Part shown: in pieces, positions 23,682 through 32,619 of the stretch
Position numbering within the stretch: position 1 is the stretch's first letter
How the letters are laid out: each line of letters opens with the position of its first letter
Assembly (NCBI RefSeq): GCF_900451095.1
Contig: NZ_UGHV01000001.1
Span: 1,736,001-1,800,000, forward strand
DNA: 64,000 nt
Direction of reading: 5' to 3'
DNA from: Helicobacter canis
GTDB taxonomy: Bacteria > Campylobacterota > Campylobacteria > Campylobacterales > Helicobacteraceae
Translations under genes and position numbers: made by a program
Notes under the pieces: generated by a model
What the model was told of the DNA's origin: nothing
The model's input: only the letters and a program-made list of their open reading frames with translations
Database searches by the model: none

Positions 23682-23701
23682 TTTGACATAACGCTGTCAA
23701 A
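23682..23701 (+). promoter_or_regulatory. Island regulatory element, copy 8
   Basis: TTTGACATAACGCTGTCAAA, identical to copies 1 and 2. TGTCA starts 16 bp upstream of TATAAC (23711-23716). It serves the tandem AAA+ operon. Confidence 0.85.
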
Positions 23702-23766
23702 GCTCTTTGTTATAACTTCACTTGACAAAGCGATACTTCACTTTGCAATACACACAAGGAGTGATT

Positions 23767-25983
23767 ATGCTAACACAAGCAAAAAGAGACAATAAAGTCC
23801 TAAGCAAATATAAAGCAAGAAGACAAAGGGCGTTGAAGAAGATAGAAGGCACACTTATAGATTCTAACAAAGAAGCCCTGCAAAAGCTCCTGCCCTTTCA
23901 GCCCATAGCCAACGACAAAGACTATGAGAAAAAGTTTTTTGCCACACATCTTATGAATCTTTTCCCGCACACACTGGATTTTGATGACTGCTTCAAGCTT
24001 TTTAGAAAAAATTTTAATGCAAATTTAGCTGATTTTAGTGATGAAGCTATGGTCGCAGAGTTTATCACGCCCTATCTTTTAGAGCATTTTCACGCGCTAA
24101 AGCCTAAAGCCTTTGTGCGTAGGAATCTTAAGCTTTTGCAAGAGTGCTTTGGACTAAGTGAGATTGAAACAAATATTTTATACATCATCGGCTTGTTTGA
24201 TAAGATGAATAGATACTATGATGATAAGCTTGATTATTTGGAGTTTTGCCTACTTTTAGCCAGTGTGTTGCAGACTAGTCCCACAAAGATTCAAAAGCTG
24301 CTTATGGCGGATATGCCGCTTAGAAAGTTTGACTTTATTGATGATAGGCACAGAAGCGGTGAGTTTGAATTAGAAAGCTTTACTGAAAGACTTATGCAAG
24401 AGCCTTTTAGCAAACAAGAGATGATGAAAAGAATCGCTAGAATCTACCCCAAAAGCACGCTTGAAATAGCGGATTTTAGCTATATGAAAAGCGACTTAGA
24501 TATGCTGCTAAACTATTGTAAAAATGCGAAAAATCCTAGCGTTTTTCTCTATGGCAAGCCCGGCGTGGGTAAAAATGAGATAGCAGCCCTTATCGCAAAA
24601 GAGCTAAATAGAGAGCTATGGGAGATACACAATATTGATACACAAGGCATAATGAGAGAGGATAGACTTGAGCAGTTTATACGAGCTCAAGCTATGCTAA
24701 AGGCGGATAAATCTGTGATTTTGCTTGATGAGTGTGAAGAGTTTTTCCCCAGCTTGTCTCCCAAATACAACGAAGATAAACCCAGCAAAAACACGCTCAA
24801 TAAAATGCTAGAATCCGTGAAAATCCCAAGCATTTTTCTAAGCAATAGCGCAAATATTGACCCGGCGTTTTTGCGGCGATTTGACATCGTGCTAGAAATC
24901 CACGCCCCGCCAAAAGAGAAAAAGCAAGCAATGATAGAAAAAGCCCTAAAGTCCCAAAGGATACAACTAGATTCTATGATTATTAGCCAAATTTGCGAGT
25001 CTAGCCTCTCTCAAGGCGTGCTTTTGCAAGCGTGTAAAGTAGCAAAAACTTTGGCAAAACATAAGCTATATAGCTTGAAAAATTGCGAAAAAACTCCAAA
25101 AAGCACAGCCGCAAACAGCCGCATTATCACCCAAAGCCTTATCCAAGTGCTAAATGAGCATTTAAAGCTGCAAGGGCAAAAGCTCATTGCTACAAGCAAG
25201 CCTAGGTCTCTTCCCTATGATATGAGCTTGATTCACGCAAGTGTGGATATGAAAGCTCTGTGCGAGCGGATAAAAAGCGTGTGCGGGGCAAAAGATGCAA
25301 ATGTGGATTCTAGCTCTAGCGGGCAAGATTCTACACAGGGCGTTAGGATTCTAGCGTACGGTATGGCTGGGAGCGGCAAGAGTGAGTTTGCCAAAGCCCT
25401 AGCCGAAGAGCTAGATAAGCCTATAATATTAAAAAAGGCAAGTGATCTGCTCTCTATGTGGGTAGGAGGGAGTGAGAAAAATATCGCAAAAGCTTTTAGG
25501 GAGGCGGAGCAAAGGGGGGCGATTTTAGTGCTTGATGAAGTGGATAGCTTTTTGCAAGATAGGAGTGGGGCGAGTCGTAGCTGGGAAGTTAGCCAAGTGA
25601 ATGAAATGCTCACACAAATGGAGAGCTTTGCTGGCATATTTATCGCTACGACAAACTTTATGGATAATTTAGATAGAGCAAGTATCAGGCGATTTGATAT
25701 GAAGATAGAGTTTAAGCCGCTAGATTTTGCCAGGCTGCAAAAAGCCTTTAGCCTGTATGCGCAGCATTTGGGGATTGGCGATTATGCTGCATTCCTAGAA
25801 TCCACTTTTGGCAAAAGGGAGCTAGAAAAGCTAGAGAATATCTGCTTTGGGGATTTTGCTTTGATCGCTAGGGGGGCAGCCTTTGCGCCGCTAGAGTCTG
25901 CGGAGCAGTTGCTAGAAAAGCTGCAGGAAGAAGCGCGGATTAAGAGCTTGAGTGCGAGTAGCAGCAAGCGCGTGGGATTCTAG
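23767..25983 (+). CDS. Tandem AAA+ ATPase
   Basis: A 738-residue cytoplasmic protein with a helical N-terminal region (1-240) and two AAA+ modules. Module 1 has GKPGVGKN (263-270), where the Walker A Ser/Thr is Asn, and Walker B ILLDECEEF (D321, E322), then FLRRFD. Module 2 has YGMAGSGKSE (about 533-542), WVGGSEKNIAKAF, Walker B LVLDEVDSF and a sensor 1 ATTN, then IRRFD, as in classical AAA unfoldases. No protease or Clp N-domain is present. The start at 23767 is chosen because the -10 is at 23711-23716 and AAGGA precedes it; the earlier ATG at 23722 would sit at the transcription start. It leads an operon with the genes at 25995 and 26528. A role in substrate remodelling for defence is inferred only. 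Confidence 0.8.
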   Translation: MLTQAKRDNKVLSKYKARRQRALKKIEGTLIDSNKEALQKLLPFQPIANDKDYEKKFFATHLMNLFPHTLDFDDCFKLFRKNFNANLADFSDEAMVAEFITPYLLEHFHALKPKAFVRRNLKLLQECFGLSEIETNILYIIGLFDKMNRYYDDKLDYLEFCLLLASVLQTSPTKIQKLLMADMPLRKFDFIDDRHRSGEFELESFTERLMQEPFSKQEMMKRIARIYPKSTLEIADFSYMKSDLDMLLNYCKNAKNPSVFLYGKPGVGKNEIAALIAKELNRELWEIHNIDTQGIMREDRLEQFIRAQAMLKADKSVILLDECEEFFPSLSPKYNEDKPSKNTLNKMLESVKIPSIFLSNSANIDPAFLRRFDIVLEIHAPPKEKKQAMIEKALKSQRIQLDSMIISQICESSLSQGVLLQACKVAKTLAKHKLYSLKNCEKTPKSTAANSRIITQSLIQVLNEHLKLQGQKLIATSKPRSLPYDMSLIHASVDMKALCERIKSVCGAKDANVDSSSSGQDSTQGVRILAYGMAGSGKSEFAKALAEELDKPIILKKASDLLSMWVGGSEKNIAKAFREAEQRGAILVLDEVDSFLQDRSGASRSWEVSQVNEMLTQMESFAGIFIATTNFMDNLDRASIRRFDMKIEFKPLDFARLQKAFSLYAQHLGIGDYAAFLESTFGKRELEKLENICFGDFALIARGAAFAPLESAEQLLEKLQEEARIKSLSASSSKRVGF

Positions 25984-25994
25984 GGTGAATGGCT

Positions 25995-26531
25995 ATGGAT
26001 AAGCACAAGCTAAGTGAGATTCTACAAGCTCTGCCAGATAGCTTTAGCTTTACAGCAGTGCTTGAAGAAGTGATAAAAGAGAAAGAAAAGAAGTGTAAAG
26101 TGGCATTTGAAGAGTCAAGCGAGCAGGCTCAAGCCCAAACCCTGCAAGATCAGATCGCGGAAGCCTACCTAGAATCCAAAGAGCAAGAGCTGTGGGACGA
26201 TATACAAGAGAGTTTAGAGCGGTTGCTTTGGGCAGATGTGGTGGGGTTTGTGCCAGAAGATGACAAAGTGTGTCATTATGATAAAGAGTCTAAGCAGTGG
26301 GTGGATTATAATAGCTATTGGGGTGCTCGCATAAAAGAGCAGCTAGAATCTAGCGGGATTTTTATGAGTGAAGATGAGTTTGCTTCAATGCTTGATTTGA
26401 TACACTCTATGTATCTATCATCGTGGGGTTATACTCTCTGTGCGATGGATTTGCAAGATTTTTATTATCATTACTTAGATTGCTATATAGCTGATTATCT
26501 ATGCTTGAAGAATAAAAGGAGCGAACAATGA
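25995..26531 (+). CDS. Unknown acidic protein sharing the N-terminal domain of the 14105 protein
   Basis: A 178-residue acidic, mostly helical protein without signal peptide. Residues 1-25 (MDKHKLSEILQALPDSFSF) match the start of the two-module BspA-like protein at 14105. The ATG at 25995 is preferred over 25989 because AGGGTG is 7 bases upstream and the match begins at this Met. It lies 11 bp after the AAA+ gene and its stop overlaps the next ATG (ATGA), so it is an operon partner and may be an adaptor or substrate of the AAA+ protein. No known domain. Confidence 0.65.
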   Translation: MDKHKLSEILQALPDSFSFTAVLEEVIKEKEKKCKVAFEESSEQAQAQTLQDQIAEAYLESKEQELWDDIQESLERLLWADVVGFVPEDDKVCHYDKESKQWVDYNSYWGARIKEQLESSGIFMSEDEFASMLDLIHSMYLSSWGYTLCAMDLQDFYYHYLDCYIADYLCLKNKRSEQ

Positions 26532-27241
26532 AAGACCTTAAACGAGTGATGATTTTTAGCGGGGCGGGGCTTAGTGCAGAGAGCGGGCTAAGGACATTCC
26601 GCGATAATGATGGCTTATGGGAGGAATTTGACATTATGGAAGTGTGCAGTGCTAGGGGCTTTGCAAAGGATAGGCAAAAGGTGCTAGATTTCTATGATCA
26701 AAGGCGGATACAATTAGGGCAAGTCGCCCCAAATGCCGCGCATAAGATGATAGCCAAGCTTAAAGCAGCATATCCGCAAGAAGTCGTAGTGATAACGCAA
26801 AATGTCGATGACTTGCTAGAAAGAGCTGGGTGTGAAGAGGTCATTCACTTGCACGGATTTTTGCCTGAGGTGCGCTGCGAGTCTTGCGGGGAGATCACAA
26901 ATATCGGCTATGTGGCTATGCCAAGCTCTGTGTGTGGGGTGTGCGGGGCGCAGAGCTTGCGGCATAATATTGTGATGTTTAGTGAGCCTGCGCCAAACTA
27001 TGCCCTGCTAGATAGCGAGCTAGAGCGGCTAAAAGCGGCGGAGGAGAGCTTGTTTGTCTGTATCGGCACAAGTGGCGAGGTGCTAAATGCGGCGCAATTT
27101 ACTCTCTACGCCAAGCAAAGCATACTAAACAACCTAGAATCCAGCCACCTTGATCGCTACTTTGATGTGCGCTTCATCGAGCCAGCCAGCTGTGCTGCGC
27201 CAAAGATCAAAGATCTTGTAGAAGGCTTTTGCGCAAAGTGA
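26528..27241 (+). CDS. CobB-type NAD-dependent protein deacylase (sirtuin)
   Basis: A 237-residue Sir2 protein that removes acyl groups from lysines using NAD. The NAD-binding GAGLSAESGLRTFRD, the TQNVDDLLERAG block and the catalytic His in HLHG are present, as are two zinc-binding CxxC pairs (CESCG and CGVCG). This is the normal housekeeping form, also found in H. pylori, rather than the divergent NADase Sir2 domains of defence proteins. The ATG overlaps the previous stop (ATGA), so it is at least partly driven by the island promoter at 23682. Confidence 0.9.
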   Translation: MKDLKRVMIFSGAGLSAESGLRTFRDNDGLWEEFDIMEVCSARGFAKDRQKVLDFYDQRRIQLGQVAPNAAHKMIAKLKAAYPQEVVVITQNVDDLLERAGCEEVIHLHGFLPEVRCESCGEITNIGYVAMPSSVCGVCGAQSLRHNIVMFSEPAPNYALLDSELERLKAAEESLFVCIGTSGEVLNAAQFTLYAKQSILNNLESSHLDRYFDVRFIEPASCAAPKIKDLVEGFCAK

Positions 27242-27626
27242 GCTAATCTCCTAGCTTTGCCTTGTAGCACGCTTCTAGAATCCTTATTTGTCATTGCAAG
27301 TTTTGCAAAGCGTGCGGTGATCCACAATCCAAAAGTGGATTCTAGCTTTTACACTTCTTGTTTATCCTAGAATCCACTTTTTACACAACACAGATTTTTT
27401 AAAAACACTCATTTTTCTCATCATTGCGAGCCTTACACCGCGTGGCATAGCCGTAGCTTCTTTAGTGATCCACACTAGAATCCACTTTTGAAATGGATCG
27501 CCACGCCGCTAACGCAGCTCTCGATGACGGAAAACTGCCATAAGTGAAAAAGTGGATTCTAGGATTATGAAGCGATTTGGTAGAATAAGGCACAATTTCA
27601 CACACCTTATATCACCTAGGATTTTT
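27242..27626. repeat. Intergenic repeat cluster C and lpxJ promoter
   Basis: A 385-bp gap without a gene. A tail-to-tail pair of AAAAGTGGATTCTAG and CTAGAATCCACTTTTT words lies near 27328-27381, a segment with CATTGCGAG near 27421, and a complete inverted-repeat element at 27475-27562. The lpxJ -10 box TAGAAT is at 27581-27586. Confidence 0.7.
27475..27562. repeat. MITE-like element with 15-bp perfect terminal inverted repeats
   Basis: CTAGAATCCACTTTT (27475-27489) and AAAAGTGGATTCTAG (27548-27562) are exact reverse complements. The 58-bp interior (GGATCGCCACGCCGCTAACG and on) recurs in cluster B. Confidence 0.75.
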
Positions 27627-28580
27627 ATGACTACTGCTTGCTCTGTCCATATTGATCATACACCTATCCAAGAAATCATCTCCCCTGCAGTGTTTATCGC
27701 TGATGCACACTATATCCCAAGCCCTACCCACACTTGCACACAGGCATTTGAGCAAGCACTAGAGCCCAGCCCTGCTAAGCTAGATTCTAGCAAGTCCGCT
27801 AGCCCACTAGAATCTAGCTTTTCATTTTTGGATTCTAGCTTGCCCTATCCGCGCTACATCGGCGAAGATGGCTTAATGGGGCTTTTGCAAGCATTGATGG
27901 GCAATCCCCCCGCACAGATTTTTCTTATGGGGGATATTGCGCATTTGTTTATCCCGCATATCTCCCATAGCGCAGATAATCACCGCGATTTTATCGCCCT
28001 ACTCAATGCCCTATCGCAGCACACAGAGATCTTCTACTTTGAAGGCAATCACGACTTTGGGATAGATTCTAGGCTTTTGCCACGAGTGAGAATCTACCCT
28101 AGGAGTCTCCAGCCAGCTATTTTTAGCTATCAAAATACGCCATTTTTACTCGCACACGGCGATCTTTTTATCAACAAAAGCTATGAATGCTATATCCGCG
28201 CACTAAGCGCACCACTCACACTTAGTGCGCTAAAGCTGCTTGATACACTAAGTCTAGGCTATATCTATACCTATGCGCAATCCCTAGTCAATGCCAAGCG
28301 CATTGCGCCACTTCACCTAGATGAAAGTGGATTCTACACATTTGCGCTTAAGAGACTAGCAGCATACACGCACTATATGCGTGCGAATAACCTAGCCCGC
28401 GCGTGCAATCTAGCCAAGCCCAGCGACACAGACCCCCAAAGCACCGCAAAGCAGGCTAAAGACTATGAGCTTAACGCGCAATATGGCGTGATAGAGGGGC
28501 ATTTCCACATAGGCAGAAGATTGCAGAGCTTTTTTGCCCTGCCATCTTTTTATTGCGAAAAAAGGATTCTTGTTTTATAA
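27627..28580 (+). CDS. lpxJ: UDP-2,3-diacylglucosamine diphosphatase, LpxJ type
   Basis: Removes UMP from UDP-2,3-diacylglucosamine in lipid A synthesis, at the inner membrane face. The 317-residue calcineurin-like phosphoesterase shows FIADAHYIPS, FLMGDIAHLF, FEGNHDFGID and LLAHGDLF, then EGHFHIGRR, which supply the metal ligands. LpxJ is the Campylobacterota replacement for LpxH and LpxI. The gene order lpxJ-cheV-cheA-cheW is that of H. pylori HP0394 to HP0391, which supports the call. The start at 27627 follows TAGGA and lies after the TAGAAT -10; an ATG at 27552 lies before the promoter. A Ser-rich insert near residues 48-72 contains LDSS tracts from the dispersed repeat word. Confidence 0.82.
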   Translation: MTTACSVHIDHTPIQEIISPAVFIADAHYIPSPTHTCTQAFEQALEPSPAKLDSSKSASPLESSFSFLDSSLPYPRYIGEDGLMGLLQALMGNPPAQIFLMGDIAHLFIPHISHSADNHRDFIALLNALSQHTEIFYFEGNHDFGIDSRLLPRVRIYPRSLQPAIFSYQNTPFLLAHGDLFINKSYECYIRALSAPLTLSALKLLDTLSLGYIYTYAQSLVNAKRIAPLHLDESGFYTFALKRLAAYTHYMRANNLARACNLAKPSDTDPQSTAKQAKDYELNAQYGVIEGHFHIGRRLQSFFALPSFYCEKRILVL

Positions 28581-28636
28581 TCCTGCCGATATTACCCACA
28601 CAAACTAAGACCATTGATTTAGATTTGGAGACAACT

Positions 28637-29587
28637 ATGGCAGGCAATATTTTAGACTCTCAAATTGAAGGCTATAACGAGATAGCGTTGATTGACTTCC
28701 GTATTTTCGAGCTGCGAGATGATGAAGTATATGAGGGGATTTATGGGGTCAATGTCGCAAAAGTGCAGAGTATCATCGAGCAGCCAGATGAGCTTTTTGA
28801 CATACCGGCAAGTCCAGATTATGTGCTAGGGCTTTTTGATTTGCGTGGGACGATAATCCCGCTTGTCGATCTCTCCAAATGGCTGAATATCAAAGCAGAT
28901 GACACCCCCCGCAAACACAAAATCATCGTATCTGAGTTTAATAATGTCCAAATAGGATTTGTAGTCGATGAAGTTAAGCGCATACGGCGTGTGAATTGGA
29001 AGCAAGTAGAATCCGCGCAATTTAGCTCATCTAGCACAATCGAGCGAGGCAAGATTACCGGCACAACGCGCATTGAAGAAGATGATCGAACTATGCTAAT
29101 TTTGGATTTAGAGAGCATTATTGATGAGCTAAATTTCTATGAGAAAAAGGCTGATGATATTATCAGTATTGTAGAAGAGCAGGAGCGGTTTAATGGACTA
29201 GCACTTGTGCTAGAAGATAGCTCCATAGCCCGCAAACGCGTGGTGAAAAATCTCGTAGCTATGGGCTTTGAGGTTGTAGAGGCAATCGATGGAGAAGAGG
29301 GCAAAGAAAAGATAGAGTCCCTTTATCAACAATATGGCGATAAACTATCCGAGCACCTTAAAATCATCGTATCTGATGTAGAAATGCCAAAAATCGATGG
29401 CTTCCACTTTGCCAACGAAATCAAAAACGACCCAAGATTTTCTAAGATCCCGCTTGTATTTAACTCCTCTATCTGCGATCCAAATAGTATGGAAAAAGGC
29501 AAAAAAGCAGGAGGTGATGGCTATATTGTGAAATTTGACCCCAACATTTTCTACCAAGAAGTCAAAAAACTTCTAACTTCTGTGTGA
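28637..29587 (+). CDS. cheV: Chemotaxis scaffold CheV (CheW-REC)
   Basis: A 316-residue protein that couples receptors to CheA and is adjusted by phosphorylation. Residues about 15-170 are a CheW domain (YVLGLFDLRGTIIPLVDLS). Residues about 190-316 are a receiver domain with the phospho-Asp in IIVSDVEMPKIDGF and the Lys in YIVKFDP. GGAG precedes the ATG at 28637. It matches H. pylori cheV3 by position, upstream of cheA. Confidence 0.92.
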   Translation: MAGNILDSQIEGYNEIALIDFRIFELRDDEVYEGIYGVNVAKVQSIIEQPDELFDIPASPDYVLGLFDLRGTIIPLVDLSKWLNIKADDTPRKHKIIVSEFNNVQIGFVVDEVKRIRRVNWKQVESAQFSSSSTIERGKITGTTRIEEDDRTMLILDLESIIDELNFYEKKADDIISIVEEQERFNGLALVLEDSSIARKRVVKNLVAMGFEVVEAIDGEEGKEKIESLYQQYGDKLSEHLKIIVSDVEMPKIDGFHFANEIKNDPRFSKIPLVFNSSICDPNSMEKGKKAGGDGYIVKFDPNIFYQEVKKLLTSV

Positions 29588-29642
29588 TTTTGGCATTTTT
29601 TTGGTAGAATAGCCCCCAAATTAACGAGATGAGGTATTGTAG

Positions 29643-32015
29643 ATGGATGATATGCAAGAAATAATGGAAGACTTTTTGATCGAAGCCTTTGAGATGGTCG
29701 ATCAGCTCGACCAAGACTTAGTCGAGCTAGAAAGCAACCCAGAAGATCTAGAGCTACTGAATCGTATTTTTAGAGTAGCCCACACTATTAAGGGTTCTAG
29801 CTCATTCTTGAATTTTGACATTCTTACAAGCTTGACACACAATATGGAAGATGTCCTAAACAAAGCTAGACGAGATGAGCTTAAAATCACACCTGATGTG
29901 ATGGATGTAGTCTTGCTCTCCATTGACCTTATGAAAGCACTCTTGCAAGCAATTAGAGACTCTGGGACAGACGCCAATAGCGGTATTGATATTAGCGATG
30001 CTGTTACTAAGCTTCAAGCAATATCTCAAGGTAGTAGCCCTGTCGCAGAGGCTCCAGAGCCTTCAGCCAAACCAGCCAAACCGCAGGAGACTACACCACA
30101 GAGCGACCCTAGCAATCCACTTGCAGATGAGCCGGATAAGGACTATGCGCATATGAGTTCTGATGAAGTAGAAGCAGAAATTGAGCGACTGCTCCAAAAA
30201 CGCCAAGAAGCGGATAAACAAATGCGTGCGCAAAAAAGAGCAAGCGGTCAAGCTGGCGATGTCCAAGCACCCAAAGCACCAGCAGAAGCTCCAGCACCCA
30301 CTGCTACTACACCGGCTAAACCAAGTCCCAAAACTGAAGGCAAACCTGCAGCCGGAAAAGATGAAGGCAAGGTGGCAACAAGCGTAGAACAAACGGTCCG
30401 CGTTGATGTTAGGCGACTTGATAACCTTATGAATCTCATCGGCGAGCTTGTGTTAGGCAAAAACAGATTGATTAAAATCTATGGCGATGTGGAAGAGCGC
30501 TATGATGGTGAAAAATTCTTAGAAGAACTCAACCAAGTTGTATCATCTATCTCTAGCGTAACGACGGACTTGCAACTTGCGGTAATGAAGACAAGAATGC
30601 AGCCTGTAGGCAAGGTGTTTAATAAATTCCCAAGAATGGTGCGAGATTTATCCAGAGAACTTAAAAAGAGTATTGATCTTGTCATCACCGGTGAAGAAAC
30701 AGAGCTTGATAAGTCTATCGTAGAAGAAATAGGCGATCCGCTTATCCATATCATTAGAAATTCTTGTGATCACGGCGTGGAATCCCCAGAGGATAGAAAG
30801 GCTTTAGGCAAGCCAGAGATTGGGCGAGTGGATCTCAAAGCCTACAATGAAGGCAATCACATTGTTATTGAAATCACCGATGATGGAAAAGGGCTTGATG
30901 CAGAAATGCTCAAGCTAAAGGCTATTGAAAAGGGCTTAATCTCTGAAAAAGAAGCAGATTCTATGACAGATAAAGAGGCTTTTGGCATTATCTTTAAGCC
31001 CGGTTTCTCTACGGCAAAAACTATTTCCAATGTATCTGGACGCGGTGTCGGTATGGATGTTGTAAAGACCAATGTCGAAAAGCTTAATGGTATTATCGAG
31101 ATAGATTCTGAAAAGGGAGTAGGCACAACATTTAAGCTAAAAATCCCACTTACGCTTGCCATTATCCAAGCATTGCTTGTGGGTGCGCAAGAAGAATACT
31201 ATGCTATCCCCTTATCTTCTGTCATTGAGACAGTTAGAATTGGGCAAGATGAAATCTATAGTGTCGATGGCAAATCTGTCTTGCGCCTAAGAGATGAAGT
31301 GCTTTCCCTAGTGCGTTTGGCTGATATTTTTGGTGTGGATTCTGTGCTAGAAACAGCAAGCGAAGTGTATGTTGTCATCATTGCGCTTGCAGAGCAAAAG
31401 ATTGGTGTAATTGTGGATTATCTCATTGGACAAGAAGAAGTTGTTATCAAATCGCTTGGCTACTATCTCAAAAGCACTAGAGGTATTGCAGGAGCGACAG
31501 TGCGAGGTGATGGTAAAATCACTTTGATTGTCGATGTAGCCGCAATGATGGAAATGGCTAAAGAGGTTAAAGTGAGTATAAATGCAGTAATGGAAGAAGC
31601 TCAAAGCTCCAAAGCCAAAACAGCCCCATCAGACTATATCGTGCTAGCAATCGATGATAGCAATACCGATAGAGCAATTATGAAAAAATGCCTAAAAACA
31701 TTGGGAGTTACAGTGCTAGAAGCAAGCAATGGTTTGGAAGGCTTAGAAATTGTCAAAAATAGCGATAAGCCCCTTGATGCGGTTTTGGTAGATATAGAAA
31801 TGCCTAAAATGGATGGATATACTTTTGCAGCAGAAGTTAGAAAGTATAATAAATTTAAAAATCTACCACTTATTGCCGTTACAAGTAGGACAAGCAAAAC
31901 GGACAGAATGCGTGGGGTAGAATCTGGTATGACAGAATATATTACAAAACCCTACACGCCAGAATATCTTGTCAATGTCGTAAAACGCAATATTAATCTA
32001 GTAACCGGAGAATAA
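29643..32015 (+). CDS. cheA: Chemotaxis histidine kinase CheA with C-terminal receiver (CheAY)
   Basis: A 790-residue sensor kinase. Order: HPt with VAHTIKGSSSF (phosphorylated His), a Pro/Ala-rich linker (about 135-240), dimerisation helices, HATPase (IRNSCDHGVE, EITDDGKGLD, GRGVGMDVV), a CheW-like domain and a C-terminal receiver (VDIEMPKMDGY; Lys in YITKPYTP). The fused receiver is usual in Helicobacter and Campylobacter CheA and may act as a phosphate sink. It is 55 bp after cheV and 1 bp before cheW. Confidence 0.95.
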   Translation: MDDMQEIMEDFLIEAFEMVDQLDQDLVELESNPEDLELLNRIFRVAHTIKGSSSFLNFDILTSLTHNMEDVLNKARRDELKITPDVMDVVLLSIDLMKALLQAIRDSGTDANSGIDISDAVTKLQAISQGSSPVAEAPEPSAKPAKPQETTPQSDPSNPLADEPDKDYAHMSSDEVEAEIERLLQKRQEADKQMRAQKRASGQAGDVQAPKAPAEAPAPTATTPAKPSPKTEGKPAAGKDEGKVATSVEQTVRVDVRRLDNLMNLIGELVLGKNRLIKIYGDVEERYDGEKFLEELNQVVSSISSVTTDLQLAVMKTRMQPVGKVFNKFPRMVRDLSRELKKSIDLVITGEETELDKSIVEEIGDPLIHIIRNSCDHGVESPEDRKALGKPEIGRVDLKAYNEGNHIVIEITDDGKGLDAEMLKLKAIEKGLISEKEADSMTDKEAFGIIFKPGFSTAKTISNVSGRGVGMDVVKTNVEKLNGIIEIDSEKGVGTTFKLKIPLTLAIIQALLVGAQEEYYAIPLSSVIETVRIGQDEIYSVDGKSVLRLRDEVLSLVRLADIFGVDSVLETASEVYVVIIALAEQKIGVIVDYLIGQEEVVIKSLGYYLKSTRGIAGATVRGDGKITLIVDVAAMMEMAKEVKVSINAVMEEAQSSKAKTAPSDYIVLAIDDSNTDRAIMKKCLKTLGVTVLEASNGLEGLEIVKNSDKPLDAVLVDIEMPKMDGYTFAAEVRKYNKFKNLPLIAVTSRTSKTDRMRGVESGMTEYITKPYTPEYLVNVVKRNINLVTGE

Positions 32016-32016
32016 A

Positions 32017-32535
32017 ATGGCTGATAAAATTAGAGATATTTTTGAACAGCAAAAGATGGATGCAAGTGGATTGGGTCGTGGTATTGGTGAGGCACAAGAT
32101 GATCCAGAGGATATTTTGCAAGTTATTGGGTTCGTTGTGGGTAATGAGGAATTTGCTGTTCCTATTCTTAATGTCAAAGAAATTGTAAAACCCACGGAAT
32201 TTACAAGGGTGCCCGGAACGCCACCTTATGTTCTAGGTGTATTTAATATGCGTGGAAATGTGTATCCACTCATCAATCTACGCTTGAAGTTTGGTCTCCC
32301 GGCTATCAAGCAAGATAAAGATACTCGCTATCTTATAGTGCATCAGAATGATGAAATAGCCGGATTTGTCATCGACAAACTAACAGCAGCCATCACTCTT
32401 CCTAGCTCTAGTATAGACCCTGTGCCAGAGACGCTTGCGAGCAATCAAGCTGGAATGATCGATGGCGTAGGAAAGCGTGAAGATCACCTAATCACCATCC
32501 TGAAAATTGATGTGCTGCTCAAAAGAGACTTCTAA
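32017..32535 (+). CDS. cheW: Chemotaxis coupling protein CheW
   Basis: A 172-residue coupling protein joining CheA to chemoreceptors at the inner membrane. The CheW fold shows VNGNEEF-like start (FVVGNEEFAVPILNVKEI), TRVPGTPPYVLGVFNMRG and the PLINLRLKFGLP block. It is directly after cheA in the same operon and ends at a strong hairpin. Confidence 0.93.
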   Translation: MADKIRDIFEQQKMDASGLGRGIGEAQDDPEDILQVIGFVVGNEEFAVPILNVKEIVKPTEFTRVPGTPPYVLGVFNMRGNVYPLINLRLKFGLPAIKQDKDTRYLIVHQNDEIAGFVIDKLTAAITLPSSSIDPVPETLASNQAGMIDGVGKREDHLITILKIDVLLKRDF

Positions 32536-32559
32536 ACTCCAAATACATATACATTGAAA

Positions 32560-32588
32560 GATTCTAGATTCCCATAGAATCTAGAATC
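32560..32588 (+). terminator. Hairpin after cheW
   Basis: GATTCTAGATTC (32560-32571) pairs with GAATCTAGAATC (32577-32588), a perfect 12-bp stem with a 5-base loop, in the gap before the convergent dgkA. Confidence 0.6.
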
Positions 32589-32619
32589 CTAGCGATTTGA
32601 ATTATCCACTACAAACTTC

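Noticed and set aside
26528-27241. Sir2 protein as a defence NADase (Thoeris or DSR type)
   Set aside because: The motifs, zinc Cys pairs and 237-residue length are those of a normal CobB deacylase, with no extra effector domain.
30109-30392. Open frames opposite the Pro/Ala-rich linker of cheA
   Set aside because: They are shadows of the linker's codon use, with no ribosome sites or promoters.
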